Shown here piece by piece: positions 30,032-38,335 of a stretch of 64,000 nt of DNA; position 1 is the first letter of the stretch, and every line of letters begins with the position of its first letter. This DNA comes from Treponema sp. (GTDB lineage Bacteria; Spirochaetota; Spirochaetia; Treponematales; Treponemataceae): contig JAFZKN010000015.1 of the NCBI GenBank assembly GCA_017553635.1, positions 85,121-149,120 of the forward strand, in the 5' to 3' direction. The notes beneath the pieces were generated by a model. The model had not been told where the DNA came from and did not search any database. It saw nothing but the letters and a program-made list of their open reading frames with translations. A program made the translations under genes and the position numbers.

Positions 30032-32728
30032 ATGATTAACGCCTTATATACAATAATTATTTATCCTTTGTATCAGATAGTTGAATTTTTCTATTCACTG
30101 GCAGATGCTATTCTTTCAAACCCAGGTCTTGCTGTAATCGGCGTAAGCCTCGGAATTTCTTTTCTTTGTCTTCCCATGTACATCATTGCAGAAAAATGGC
30201 AGGACATTGAACGCCAGACACAGGTTAAATTAAAACCGGGAATTGACAGAATCAAAAAAGCTTTTAAAGGTGATGAACAATATATGATTCTTTCGACTTA
30301 TTACAGGCAGAATCACTATCATCCAATGATGGCATTGCGTTCTTCAATAAGCCTTCTTATTCAGATTCCTTTTTTCATTGCAGCATATCAGTATCTAAGC
30401 ACATTCCAGGCTATCAAAGGGCAACCTTTCCTTTTTATTAAAGACATGGGCTCACCTGATGCACTTTTTCATATCGGAAATTTTCCAGTAAACGTCCTGC
30501 CTGTTGCAATGACGCTCATCAACGTAATAGCCGGTGCAATTTATTCTAAAGGACATGCATTAAAAGAAAAACTTCAGATTTATTTAATGGCAGCGTTCTT
30601 CCTGATTTTCCTTTATGATTCTCCAAGCGGTCTTGTTCTTTACTGGACAATGAATAACCTTTTCAGCCTTGCAAAAAATGTTTTCTATAAATTAAAAAAA
30701 CCGGCAAGAGCATTATACATATGTCTCTGTGCTGTCTATATCGCGGCAGTCTGGTTCCTTTTATTCAAACACTCAGGATTTATGTACAGAAGACTTTTAG
30801 TAATCGGGGTTCTTACATTAATCCCGCTTACACCAGTCATTCTTAAAGGTATAAAACATCTTCTTGATAAAACATTTGCAGATTTTAAAAACAATGATAA
30901 AATCCGTGACACTGTATTCTTCCTTTCGGGAATTACACTTACAGTTCTCTGTGGTTATGTAATACCATCATTCGTTGTTTCATCTTCTCCTATGGAATTT
31001 TCTTTTGTAGATGAATTTGCTTCGCCGTTCTTTTTCTTAAGAAATTCTTTATTTCAGTGTATTGGAATATGTATTTTCTGGCCATGCTGTCTTTACTACC
31101 TCTTTGGAAAAAGAATTAAAACTGTAATCACGATTCTTTTAAGTTCGCTTGCACTATGCGGTATTGTAAATACATTCATTTTTGGCGGAGAATATGGTGC
31201 CATTTCAAATATTCTTACTTTTGAAAACTCCGGAATGATCCAGCCTTCATTTAAGTTTGCACTCATAAGTCTGTTGAGTTGTTTTGCAGTAATTACAGGA
31301 CTTTTCCTAATTATAAAATTCAGATTATTTAAAGTTATAACTACACTTTTTGCAGTTCTTGCTTTTTCTCTTACAGCAGTTTCTATTGCAAATTCAATTC
31401 CAATTTCAAAAGGATATGCAGAAGTAAGGGAAATCAGAGCAAATAATGAAAACTTAAAGTCTGCAGATTTTTCTTCTGTATTCCATTTTTCTAAAGAAAA
31501 TAAAAATGTAATTATATTCATGCTGGACAGAGCCATTAACGGACTTGTTCCATATATGTTTGAAGAAAAACCAATTCTTAAACAGCAGTTCGACGGATTT
31601 GTCAGATATGAAAATACAGTATCCTATTCAGGAAACACACTTCTTGGTGCCCCACCATTATATGGTGGTTATGAATACACACCTGCCCAGATTAATGCAA
31701 GAGATCAGGAAGCATTGGTTGATAAGCATAATGAATGTCTCAAAGTCCTTCCTGTATTGTTTGATCAGAACGGGTATACATCTACAGTAACTGACATGTC
31801 ATGGGCAAACTACAAATGGGTTTCAGATTTAAGAATCTATAAAGATTATCCTTCCATCAGATGCTGCCCTACAATGCGTGTATATGACGGAGTCTGGTTA
31901 AAAAAGAATCCAAATGTTGTCGGATATCAGAAACAGAGCAATCAGCTTAAAAGAAATTTTCTCTGGTTAAGTTTCTTTAAAATCATGCCGCCTGTAACAC
32001 GAGAGTTCATTTATGAAGACGGACACTGGTGGAAACCGCGTACCGGTACTCATCATCTTTCAAACTTTATCAACTGTTACTCAGCACTTGATCTTTTACC
32101 TGAACTTTCAGATAACTCAGGTGACAAACCGACATTTACAATAATCGTAAATGAAGCAACCCATGAACCTGTAAAAACAGGATCCCCAGACTATAACCTT
32201 ACAACGCTTAATGATTCTCCTGCTCCTTTTTATGGAGATATCCCGTATCAGGGCAATATGGCTGCTTTCTTAAAGCTTGGTGAATTTATGGATTACCTTA
32301 AAGAAATCGGTGTTTACGACAATACAAGAATCATATTAGTTTCTGACCATGGTGGTGCAACTATGATTTCTAAATTTGAAGAAAAAGACTGTCCACGTTC
32401 ATATAATCCGCTTCTTTTAGTTAAAGACTTTAATGCTCATGGAGAAATAAGAGTTGATGAAACTTTCATGACAAATGCAGATACTCCGCTTCTTGCTATG
32501 GATGGACTTATCGAAAATCCTATAAATCCATTTACTAAAAAATCTATGAAAGATGCGGTAAAAAAAGATAAGGTTTATATTTCTACGGATGCTTCATGGA
32601 CACCGGAAAAACACAATAAGACAAAATTTATAATTAAACACTGGCGATGTGTACATGATGACATCTTTAATTCTGATAACTGGTCTGATGTCACAGAAGA
32701 AGAAGCCATGGCTTCTGTAAATAAATAA
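30032..32728 (+). CDS. YidC/Oxa1-like membrane domain fused to sulfatase/phosphoglycerol-transferase-like domain
   Basis: 898 residues. Residues about 1-225 match the YidC/Oxa1 core (IYPLYQIVEFFYSLAD; NHYHPMMALRSSISLLIQIPFFIAAYQYL; DSPSGLVLYWTMNNLFSLAKN). The groove Arg expected before the LPM motif appears replaced (GISFLCLPM). Residues about 230-470 add further membrane spans. From about 480 is an extracytoplasmic alkaline-phosphatase-superfamily domain: NVIIFMLDRAI (metal Asp), VSYSGNTLLGAPPLYGGY (Thr as likely nucleophile), ATHEPV and VSDHGGATM (DHG metal motif). This resembles LTA-synthase/OpgB-like enzymes that transfer phospho-groups. Adjacent glycosyltransferases suggest modification of an envelope glycopolymer. 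Ends in a strong terminator. Confidence 0.88.
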   Translation: MINALYTIIIYPLYQIVEFFYSLADAILSNPGLAVIGVSLGISFLCLPMYIIAEKWQDIERQTQVKLKPGIDRIKKAFKGDEQYMILSTYYRQNHYHPMMALRSSISLLIQIPFFIAAYQYLSTFQAIKGQPFLFIKDMGSPDALFHIGNFPVNVLPVAMTLINVIAGAIYSKGHALKEKLQIYLMAAFFLIFLYDSPSGLVLYWTMNNLFSLAKNVFYKLKKPARALYICLCAVYIAAVWFLLFKHSGFMYRRLLVIGVLTLIPLTPVILKGIKHLLDKTFADFKNNDKIRDTVFFLSGITLTVLCGYVIPSFVVSSSPMEFSFVDEFASPFFFLRNSLFQCIGICIFWPCCLYYLFGKRIKTVITILLSSLALCGIVNTFIFGGEYGAISNILTFENSGMIQPSFKFALISLLSCFAVITGLFLIIKFRLFKVITTLFAVLAFSLTAVSIANSIPISKGYAEVREIRANNENLKSADFSSVFHFSKENKNVIIFMLDRAINGLVPYMFEEKPILKQQFDGFVRYENTVSYSGNTLLGAPPLYGGYEYTPAQINARDQEALVDKHNECLKVLPVLFDQNGYTSTVTDMSWANYKWVSDLRIYKDYPSIRCCPTMRVYDGVWLKKNPNVVGYQKQSNQLKRNFLWLSFFKIMPPVTREFIYEDGHWWKPRTGTHHLSNFINCYSALDLLPELSDNSGDKPTFTIIVNEATHEPVKTGSPDYNLTTLNDSPAPFYGDIPYQGNMAAFLKLGEFMDYLKEIGVYDNTRIILVSDHGGATMISKFEEKDCPRSYNPLLLVKDFNAHGEIRVDETFMTNADTPLLAMDGLIENPINPFTKKSMKDAVKKDKVYISTDASWTPEKHNKTKFIIKHWRCVHDDIFNSDNWSDVTEEEAMASVNK

Positions 32729-32765
32729 TTCTTTAAGGCTGTTCTATAAAAACAGCCTTAAAGAA
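32729..32765. terminator. Bidirectional intrinsic terminator
   Basis: TTCTTTAAGGCTGTT (32729-32743) pairs exactly with 32751-32765 around a 7-base loop; lies between the convergent stops of the fusion gene and metQ. Confidence 0.85.
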
Positions 32766-32770
32766 AGACA

Positions 32771-33571
32771 TTAGAATACTACTACAACTTCGCCGTTAGG
32801 ATATCTTGTGGCAACCCAGTCTCTAACTTTTTTGCTCTGTAAAACTTTAACAAGAGCTTTAACTGCTGGATTGTTTTCGTTTCCTTTTTTAACAGTGATG
32901 ATGTTTACATAAGGAGACTTGCTTCCTTCTACAAAAAGTCCGTCCTTTGTTGCAACAAGACCTGCAGGGATGGCATAGTTTCCGTTAATTACTGCTGCAT
33001 CAACATCAACAAGTACACGTGGAAGTGTTGCAGCTTCGATTTCCTTAAACTTTAATCCTTTAGGATTTTTTACAATATCAAGTGGTGTAGCTTCGATTCC
33101 TGCTTTTGGATTAAGAGTAATAAGTCCTGCTTCCTGAAGTAAAAGCAATGCTCTTCCTTCGTTTGTAGGATCGTTTGGAATTGCAATTACAGCACCTTTT
33201 TTAAGGTCAGCAAGCTTAGTTACTTTCTTTGAATACAATGCAATAGGTTCGATATGGATTCCGCCTGCGTTAACAAGATGAAAGCCCTTTTCTTTATTGA
33301 ATGAATTCATATATGGAAGATGCTGGAAAAAGTTAGCATCAATTTCTCCACTTTCCAATGCTTCGTTTGGTGTTACATAATCTGTAAATTCAACAACTTT
33401 AAGTTCATAGCCTAAAGCTTTCATATCTTCTTTTACGAGATTAAGCATTTCTGCATGTGGCTCTGGAGTAGCTCCAACTGTAATTACATTTGCCTTTTTG
33501 TCTTTTGGATTTGCGGCAAACAATGCTGCACCACATGAAAGTGCAGCGATGATAGAAGTAATTTTTTTCAT
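32771..33571 (-). CDS. metQ: Methionine ABC transporter substrate-binding protein
   Basis: 266 residues from ATG at 33571, chosen over TTG at 33577 because AGGTAGGT then has normal spacing. NlpA/MetQ family: VGATPEPHAEMLNLVKEDMK, VVEFTDYVTPNEALESGEID, ANFFQHLPYMNSFN, AIPNDPTNEGRALLLLQEAG, VDAAVINGNYAI. The signal peptide (IIAALSCGAALFA/ANP) has a Cys but a poor lipobox; cleavage after LFA as a soluble periplasmic protein is equally possible. It lies downstream of metNI, separated by a hairpin and its own strong promoter, which fits higher expression of the binding protein. Binds L- or D-methionine. Confidence 0.92.
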   Translation of the reverse strand: MKKITSIIAALSCGAALFAANPKDKKANVITVGATPEPHAEMLNLVKEDMKALGYELKVVEFTDYVTPNEALESGEIDANFFQHLPYMNSFNKEKGFHLVNAGGIHIEPIALYSKKVTKLADLKKGAVIAIPNDPTNEGRALLLLQEAGLITLNPKAGIEATPLDIVKNPKGLKFKEIEAATLPRVLVDVDAAVINGNYAIPAGLVATKDGLFVEGSKSPYVNIITVKKGNENNPAVKALVKVLQSKKVRDWVATRYPNGEVVVVF

Positions 33572-33612
33572 ACGCAATACCTACCTGTTTAGTATGTTAT
33601 TATTGGTAATAA

Positions 33613-33639
33613 ATTATACCTTTTTACGGTTAATGTCAA
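33613..33639 (-). promoter_or_regulatory. Promoter of metQ
   Basis: Minus strand: TTGACA (33634-33639), 15-base spacer, TATAAT (33613-33618). Both boxes are perfect consensus; the short spacer is unusual. Confidence 0.7.
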
Positions 33640-33730
33640 CTATATAAAAAACATCGTAAAAGTGTGAGAAGTAACAATATGCGGAATAAAAAAAAACTAA
33701 ATATATGCGGAGCAAAGAAATCATTTAAAG

Positions 33731-33772
33731 TGCTCCCGCTGAAAACCTTATATAGTTTTTTCTGCGGGAGCA
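33731..33772. terminator. Long hairpin between metI and metQ
   Basis: TGCTCCCGC (33731-33739) pairs with GCGGGAGCA (33764-33772), and GAAAAC pairs with GTTTTTTC inside, giving a stem of about 15 bp. The following T-run on the minus strand is weak (ACTTT). Likely terminates or attenuates the metNI transcript. Confidence 0.65.
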
Positions 33773-33801
33773 TCTTAGGTAATATATTAGATTTAATTTA
33801 T

Positions 33802-34551
33802 TTATCTTTTTTTCATTATTTTTGACGAAATTAATGTTCCGACAATCTGCACGAGTCCTACCATAATGAGGATAAACACAACAGAAACTACAAGCACGTC
33901 CGCACGGAATCTGTTGTAACCGTACATGATTGCAAGAGCACCAAGTCCACCGCCGCCTATTGTACCGGCCATAGCAGAATATCCGATAAGGTTAATAATC
34001 GTAAGGGTTATTCCATCTACAAGGCTCGGAAGACTTTCTGGAATCATCACTTTATAAATAATCTGCCATGATGTAGAACCCATTGAACGCGCTGCCTGTA
34101 TGACACCCGGATCAATTTCCTTTAATGCAGTTTCGATTACGCGGGCCACAAACGGAGCGGCGGCAATTGACAGTGGAACAATCGTTGCAGCCGTTCCAAT
34201 TGCAGTTCCGATTATAAATCTTGCAAGCGGCAAAAGTAAAACCATTAAAATCAAAAACGGAAATGAACGCAAAACATCAACCATGCGGTTTAATACACCG
34301 TTAAGAACACGCTTTGGAATAATTCCGTTTACAGGGTCTGTTACACAAAGCAGTACTCCAAGTGGAAGACCCATTAAAACAGAAAACAGTGTAGAAAAAA
34401 GAACCATCGAAAGAGTTTCTAAATTTGCAACAGAAACTAAGACATAAGCCTGCGACGGAATTGCAGGAATTATTTTTTCCATTAAACTTCCAAGAAGTTC
34501 ACCAAAATTTTCTGCAAGCATTCTAAAAAAGTCACCGAGCATCTCTAACAT
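33802..34551 (-). CDS. metI: Methionine ABC transporter permease
   Basis: 249 residues with about five membrane spans. Typical MetI segments: TLFSVLMGLPLGVLLCVTDP, LNRMVDVLRSFPFLILMVLL, and the EAA loop AARSMGSTSWQIIYKVMIPESLPSL, then GYSAMAGTIGGGGLG and YGYNRFRADV. It overlaps the metN stop by 7 bases, so the two are coupled. Inner-membrane channel of the methionine importer. Confidence 0.95.
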   Translation of the reverse strand: MLEMLGDFFRMLAENFGELLGSLMEKIIPAIPSQAYVLVSVANLETLSMVLFSTLFSVLMGLPLGVLLCVTDPVNGIIPKRVLNGVLNRMVDVLRSFPFLILMVLLLPLARFIIGTAIGTAATIVPLSIAAAPFVARVIETALKEIDPGVIQAARSMGSTSWQIIYKVMIPESLPSLVDGITLTIINLIGYSAMAGTIGGGGLGALAIMYGYNRFRADVLVVSVVFILIMVGLVQIVGTLISSKIMKKR

Positions 34552-35582
34552 TTTTCTTCTCCTGCTGTTTCTGCAAGTTCAACTGTAACACCCTTTTCTT
34601 TAATGTACTCAAGGGCACGTTTTACTTCGTCTTCTTTTCCTGTAATATCAACAATTAAAGTTCCTACATCATCTGTTTCGCGAAGACGCTGAATTCCGCC
34701 TGCAAGAATATTTATTTCGACATCAAATTTTTTACTTACGTCACTTATTACAGGCTCGCCGGTTTTGTTTCCAACAAAGCGCATGATGTATTTTCCGCCG
34801 TTATCACTCCAGCGCACAAATTTATTTGATTCATCTTCATTAGAAGTAAGGTGGCTTAAAAAATCTTTTGTAACTTCTGATTTTGGATTAGAAAAAATTT
34901 CTTTTACAGTTCCGCTTTCAACAACCATTCCGTCATTTAAAACAGAAACATATTCGCAGGCATCGCGCACTACTTCCATCTGATGAGTAATCATTACAAC
35001 AGTAAGATTCATCTTTTTCTGAATGCTTCTTATAAGTTCAAGAATAGAACGCGTTGTCTGAGGATCCAGTGCACTTGTTGCTTCGTCGCAGAAAAGAATG
35101 TCAGGGTTATTTGCAAGTGCGCGCGCGATTGCAACACGCTGCTTCTGTCCGCCGGACAGTGTGCTTATAGGAGCATCTGCACGGTCAGAAAGACCTACAA
35201 GTTCCAGAAGCTCTTTAACTCTCTGTTTGATTATTGATTCTGAAACATGACATATTTCAAGAGGATATGCAATATTTTTTGCAGCTGTACGTGAATAAAA
35301 AAGATTAAAATTCTGAAAAATCATTCCGATTTTTCTGTGCTGCATAATCATTTGCTTTTTATCAAGATTATCAACACGATTATTATTGTAATAAACTTCA
35401 CCGGAATCTGGTTTTTCAAGAAGGCTGATAAGTCTGACAAGAGTCGACTTACCGGCACCACTTTTTCCAATGATTCCGTAGATTACATTAGACGGGATAT
35501 CTATTGAAATATCTTTTACAGCTTCTACTTTCTGTTCATTCTGAACATATGAACGGACGAGATTTTTTATCTTAATTTCCAT
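34545..35582 (-). CDS. metN: Methionine ABC transporter ATP-binding protein with NIL domain
   Basis: 345 residues. ATPase domain: Walker A GKSGAGKSTLVR, Q-loop IGMIFQNFNLF, signature LSGGQKQRVAIARAL, Walker B ILFCDEATSALD, switch His MITHQ. Residues about 265-345 form the C2/NIL regulatory domain (MRFVGNKTGEPVISDVSK; FDVEINILAGGIQRL), which in E. coli MetN binds methionine and shuts off transport. First gene of metNI. No SAM riboswitch is visible in the 36-base gap upstream. Confidence 0.95.
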   Translation of the reverse strand: MEIKIKNLVRSYVQNEQKVEAVKDISIDIPSNVIYGIIGKSGAGKSTLVRLISLLEKPDSGEVYYNNNRVDNLDKKQMIMQHRKIGMIFQNFNLFYSRTAAKNIAYPLEICHVSESIIKQRVKELLELVGLSDRADAPISTLSGGQKQRVAIARALANNPDILFCDEATSALDPQTTRSILELIRSIQKKMNLTVVMITHQMEVVRDACEYVSVLNDGMVVESGTVKEIFSNPKSEVTKDFLSHLTSNEDESNKFVRWSDNGGKYIMRFVGNKTGEPVISDVSKKFDVEINILAGGIQRLRETDDVGTLIVDITGKEDEVKRALEYIKEKGVTVELAETAGEEKC

Positions 35583-35618
35583 ATAGAATGGAATGATACC
35601 GTTTTAGTTAAAAAAAAT

Positions 35619-35849
35619 CTATGCTTTTTCAGCATCGGTAAAGATGCTTTCTTCTTCGTAGTTTGCAATAAATTCCTGTACATCTTTCGAATCAAGGATA
35701 ATGCCGTACTCGTCTGATGAACCCGGTTTAATATCACCGCTTAAACCTTTAAAATCTGCATAGCTTACAACTTTTCCGCTAAGAGCTCCCTTATCATCAG
35801 CTCTCTTAAATCCATTAGCTCCACTATAACTGATATATATTTCGCTCAT
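35619..35849 (-). CDS. Small acidic hypothetical protein, 76 residues
   Basis: No signal or membrane segment, acidic C-terminus (YEEESIFTDAEKA), glycine-rich middle. AGAGAGG lies before the ATG. On the same strand as metN, 36 bases upstream of it, possibly cotranscribed. No recognised family. Confidence 0.55.
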   Translation of the reverse strand: MSEIYISYSGANGFKRADDKGALSGKVVSYADFKGLSGDIKPGSSDEYGIILDSKDVQEFIANYEEESIFTDAEKA

Positions 35850-36004
35850 TTAAAACCTCTCTTTATTGCAATCTAATATCATTATAATTATATATCAACT
35901 ATCCATAATAGTAAAGAAAATTAAATTTCTCCAATTTATTCAATCTGTCCACAAAGCCTGTAAATATAAGCACCCTTTACCCTGCATTTCCAACTACTCT
36001 ACAT

Positions 36005-36033
36005 TTTACAAAGTATTCATTTTACGATATAAT
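36005..36033 (+). promoter_or_regulatory. Promoter of argF
   Basis: TTTACA (36005-36010), 17-base spacer, TATAAT (36028-36033). The transcript should start near 36040, leaving about 24 bases before a small leader ORF. Confidence 0.75.
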
Positions 36034-36063
36034 AATATAGAATATTATTTGCTGGAGAAAGTA

Positions 36064-36099
36064 ATGGAAAGTATCAAATATCGAGGAATAAAATTATGA
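36064..36099 (+). CDS. Leader ORF overlapping the argF start (11 codons)
   Basis: ATG at 36064 with GGAG 6 bases upstream opens an 11-codon frame, MESIKYRGIKL, whose TGA stop overlaps the argF ATG as ATGA. The argF Shine-Dalgarno (GAGGA) lies inside this ORF, so translation of the leader would cross it and couple the two. It contains one Arg codon (CGA). Coding status is predicted from the RBS and overlap only. Confidence 0.45.
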   Translation: MESIKYRGIKL

Positions 36100-37082
36100 A
36101 AATTAACTTAAAGGGAAGAAACTTTCTGACACTCAAAGACTTTACACCGGAAGAGATTACTTATCTCCTGGATCTTGCCCAGGATTTCAAAAACAAAAAG
36201 AAAAAACACGTTAAAGTCGATAAACACCGCGGAAAGAACATTGCACTTATCTTTGAAAAAACAAGTACAAGAACAAGGTGCTCATTTGAAGTAGCTGCCC
36301 ATGATCTTGGAATTATGACCACATATCTTGCAGAGGGGTCTCAGATAGGCAAAAAAGAAAGTATTGCAGACACGGCAAGAGTTCTCGGAAGAATGTATGA
36401 CGGTATTGAATACCGCGGTTTTGAACAGAAAATCGTTGAGGATCTTGCTAAATACTCAGGAGTTCCTGTATGGAACGGACTTACAAACGAGTACCACCCT
36501 ACACAGATGCTCGCAGACATGCTTACAATCCGTGAGCATTTGGGAAGCCTTAAGGGCAAAAAACTCGTGTATTTTGGTGATGCAAGATACAACATCGGAA
36601 ACTCACTCTGCATCGTATGTTCAAAACTCGGGCTTAACTTTACTGCATGTACAAATAAAAAATATTTTCCTGCACAGTCACTTGTTGACGAATGCGCTGT
36701 CTGGAACAAAGAATCAGGCGGTTCGACAACTTTTACAGAAGACATCGAAAGTGCCGTAAAGGATGCAGACATTATTTATACAGACGTCTGGGTTTCTATG
36801 GGAGAACCTGATGAAGTTTGGGCAGAACGCATTAAAGACTTAAAGCCGTATCAGGTAACTTCTGATGTAATGAAAAAGGCAAAGCCAACAGCAATTTTCA
36901 TGCACGATCTTCCATCATTCCACAACCTTGATACTACAATCGGAAAAGAAATTTCCAAAAAATTCGGCATTACAGAAATGGAAGTCACCGACGAGGTGTT
37001 TGAATCTTCGCAGTCAGTTGTTTTTGACGAAGCAGAAAACAGAATGCATACAATTAAAGCTGTAATTGCAGCAACTATATAA
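36096..37082 (+). CDS. argF: Ornithine carbamoyltransferase with Cys-to-Asp change in the HCLP motif
   Basis: 328 residues, normal length. Makes citrulline from ornithine and carbamoyl phosphate (or the reverse in arginine catabolism). Carbamoyl-phosphate site FEKTSTRTRCSFE, then HPTQMLADM, and the ornithine loop TDVWVSMGE are intact. The usual HCLP motif, whose Cys contacts ornithine, reads FMHDLPSFHN; the codon is GAT, so a single-base sequencing error would not restore Cys. The C-terminus EVTDEVFESSQSVVFDEAENRMHTIKAV is typical. Orthology to OTC is strong, but substrate or kinetics may differ (another diamine or ornithine derivative is possible). Its carbamoyl phosphate would come from CarA plus split CarB. 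Confidence 0.9.
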   Translation: MKINLKGRNFLTLKDFTPEEITYLLDLAQDFKNKKKKHVKVDKHRGKNIALIFEKTSTRTRCSFEVAAHDLGIMTTYLAEGSQIGKKESIADTARVLGRMYDGIEYRGFEQKIVEDLAKYSGVPVWNGLTNEYHPTQMLADMLTIREHLGSLKGKKLVYFGDARYNIGNSLCIVCSKLGLNFTACTNKKYFPAQSLVDECAVWNKESGGSTTFTEDIESAVKDADIIYTDVWVSMGEPDEVWAERIKDLKPYQVTSDVMKKAKPTAIFMHDLPSFHNLDTTIGKEISKKFGITEMEVTDEVFESSQSVVFDEAENRMHTIKAVIAATI

Positions 37083-37085
37083 AAA

Positions 37086-37124
37086 AATCCCGTGCACTTC
37101 ATTCATTGCACGGGATTCTTTTTA
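37086..37124. terminator. Bidirectional intrinsic terminator
   Basis: AATCCCGTGCA (37086-37096) pairs with 37107-37117; TTTTT follows on the plus strand and a run of seven T on the minus strand. Serves argF and the convergent barrel gene. Confidence 0.9.
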
Positions 37125-37135
37125 AGACATTCTTT

Positions 37136-38335
37136 TTAGAACTGCCATCCTGCACCAACAGATGGCAATACCATTCCAATTACCATATCTTTACCAAAGC
37201 CGGCTACAAAATCTACATTTATATCAACAAACATTCTTTTGTAAACATAAATCTGTCCGCCAACTCCAATATCAGCACTAAGATTAATACTGTTCAATGG
37301 TTTAGACTGAATACCACCCGGGAATATATATCTATAATTCATAAATTGAACCACACCTGCTCCAACATGCGCTTCAAGTGTCGCAAGGAGCCTGTATGTT
37401 TTCTGGTCTGAATTTAATTTTCTAATAGGAAACTGGTAAACAAAATTTGCAAAACCCATTATAAGGTTTCCGCCAACTTCATAATTAGAAAAATCATGAT
37501 CCATTCGCATATAATATCCGTTTATCTGCGCACCAAGATAACCATATTTAGATTTTACAGGTAAGAATGAAGCCCTTGAATTTAATGTTAAAGGGAATAC
37601 ATTCTGTCCAAGATAATTAGGTATAGTTTCATCAAACAATACAACCGGAATAACATATGAAAGACTTACGTCAAAGTCCATAGGTTTTTTATATCGTACA
37701 AGAGGTCCATCAAAAGCATCCTTTAAGCCACCAGGATTCTTTGCAACAAGTTTGTATTTTGCAGTATCTATGAGCTCAGGATCGAAATAAATTTTAACAT
37801 GTTTATTACGTTTATCCTCTTCTATAATTTTACCCTTAATCGTACCTTCTTCACCCTTTTTACTTTTTGAAAGAGAAAATTCTGTTTCAGGACGAAGTTC
37901 AGAACCATCTATTTCAAAAATACCATCCTGCATTTCATCAAGATAGATGTTACCCGGAGAAATTGCAGAAATTTTTGGTTGATAAGCTTTTATGATATCT
38001 ACAGGAATCCAATCTGTCTCTGTTTCCAAAAATCCTAAATAATTGTAGAGAAGAATTTTATAGCGGTATGTACCACTTGGAAGTGAAAGATCAACTTTGT
38101 TTGTCTGTAGTTCAACATGTTCAATTTCAACCCACTTTCCTTTAACAAAGTGTTCCATTATAAATTCATATTTAAATACATTTTCGTCCTGTTCCCAGCT
38201 GAAAGTCTGTTTGATTGTCTGATTACCTTTTTCATCTTCTTCAATATAATAAACCTGAGCAAATGCAAATGAAGAAAAAAGCATCATAATAAAGAAAAAA
38301 GGAACTAATCTAAACTTCTTAATCTTATCTACCAT
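37136..38335 (-). CDS. Predicted outer-membrane beta-barrel protein
   Basis: 399 residues from ATG at 38335 (MVDKIKKFRL...), with GGAG 6 bases upstream; earlier in-frame ATGs up to 38371 lie inside the upstream gene. Signal peptide ends FAFA near residue 26. Residues about 30-200 are strand-rich, including a segment resembling an IPT-like domain (PKISAISPGNIYLDEMQDGIFEIDG split by turns). The C-terminal 190 residues alternate hydrophobic and polar residues and end in GAGWQF; a terminal aromatic is the outer-membrane insertion signal. It overlaps the FecR-FN3 gene by 11 bases, so it is cotranscribed with it and the cyclase. Confidence 0.75.
   Translation of the reverse strand: MVDKIKKFRLVPFFFIMMLFSSFAFAQVYYIEEDEKGNQTIKQTFSWEQDENVFKYEFIMEHFVKGKWVEIEHVELQTNKVDLSLPSGTYRYKILLYNYLGFLETETDWIPVDIIKAYQPKISAISPGNIYLDEMQDGIFEIDGSELRPETEFSLSKSKKGEEGTIKGKIIEEDKRNKHVKIYFDPELIDTAKYKLVAKNPGGLKDAFDGPLVRYKKPMDFDVSLSYVIPVVLFDETIPNYLGQNVFPLTLNSRASFLPVKSKYGYLGAQINGYYMRMDHDFSNYEVGGNLIMGFANFVYQFPIRKLNSDQKTYRLLATLEAHVGAGVVQFMNYRYIFPGGIQSKPLNSINLSADIGVGGQIYVYKRMFVDINVDFVAGFGKDMVIGMVLPSVGAGWQF

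Noticed and set aside
35583..35618. SAM or T-box riboswitch before metNI
   Set aside because: The gap is only 36 bases and shows no riboswitch-like structure.
35866..36063. A longer protein running into the argF leader ORF
   Set aside because: The open frame upstream of 36064 crosses the argF promoter; only the last 11 codons have a ribosome-binding site.
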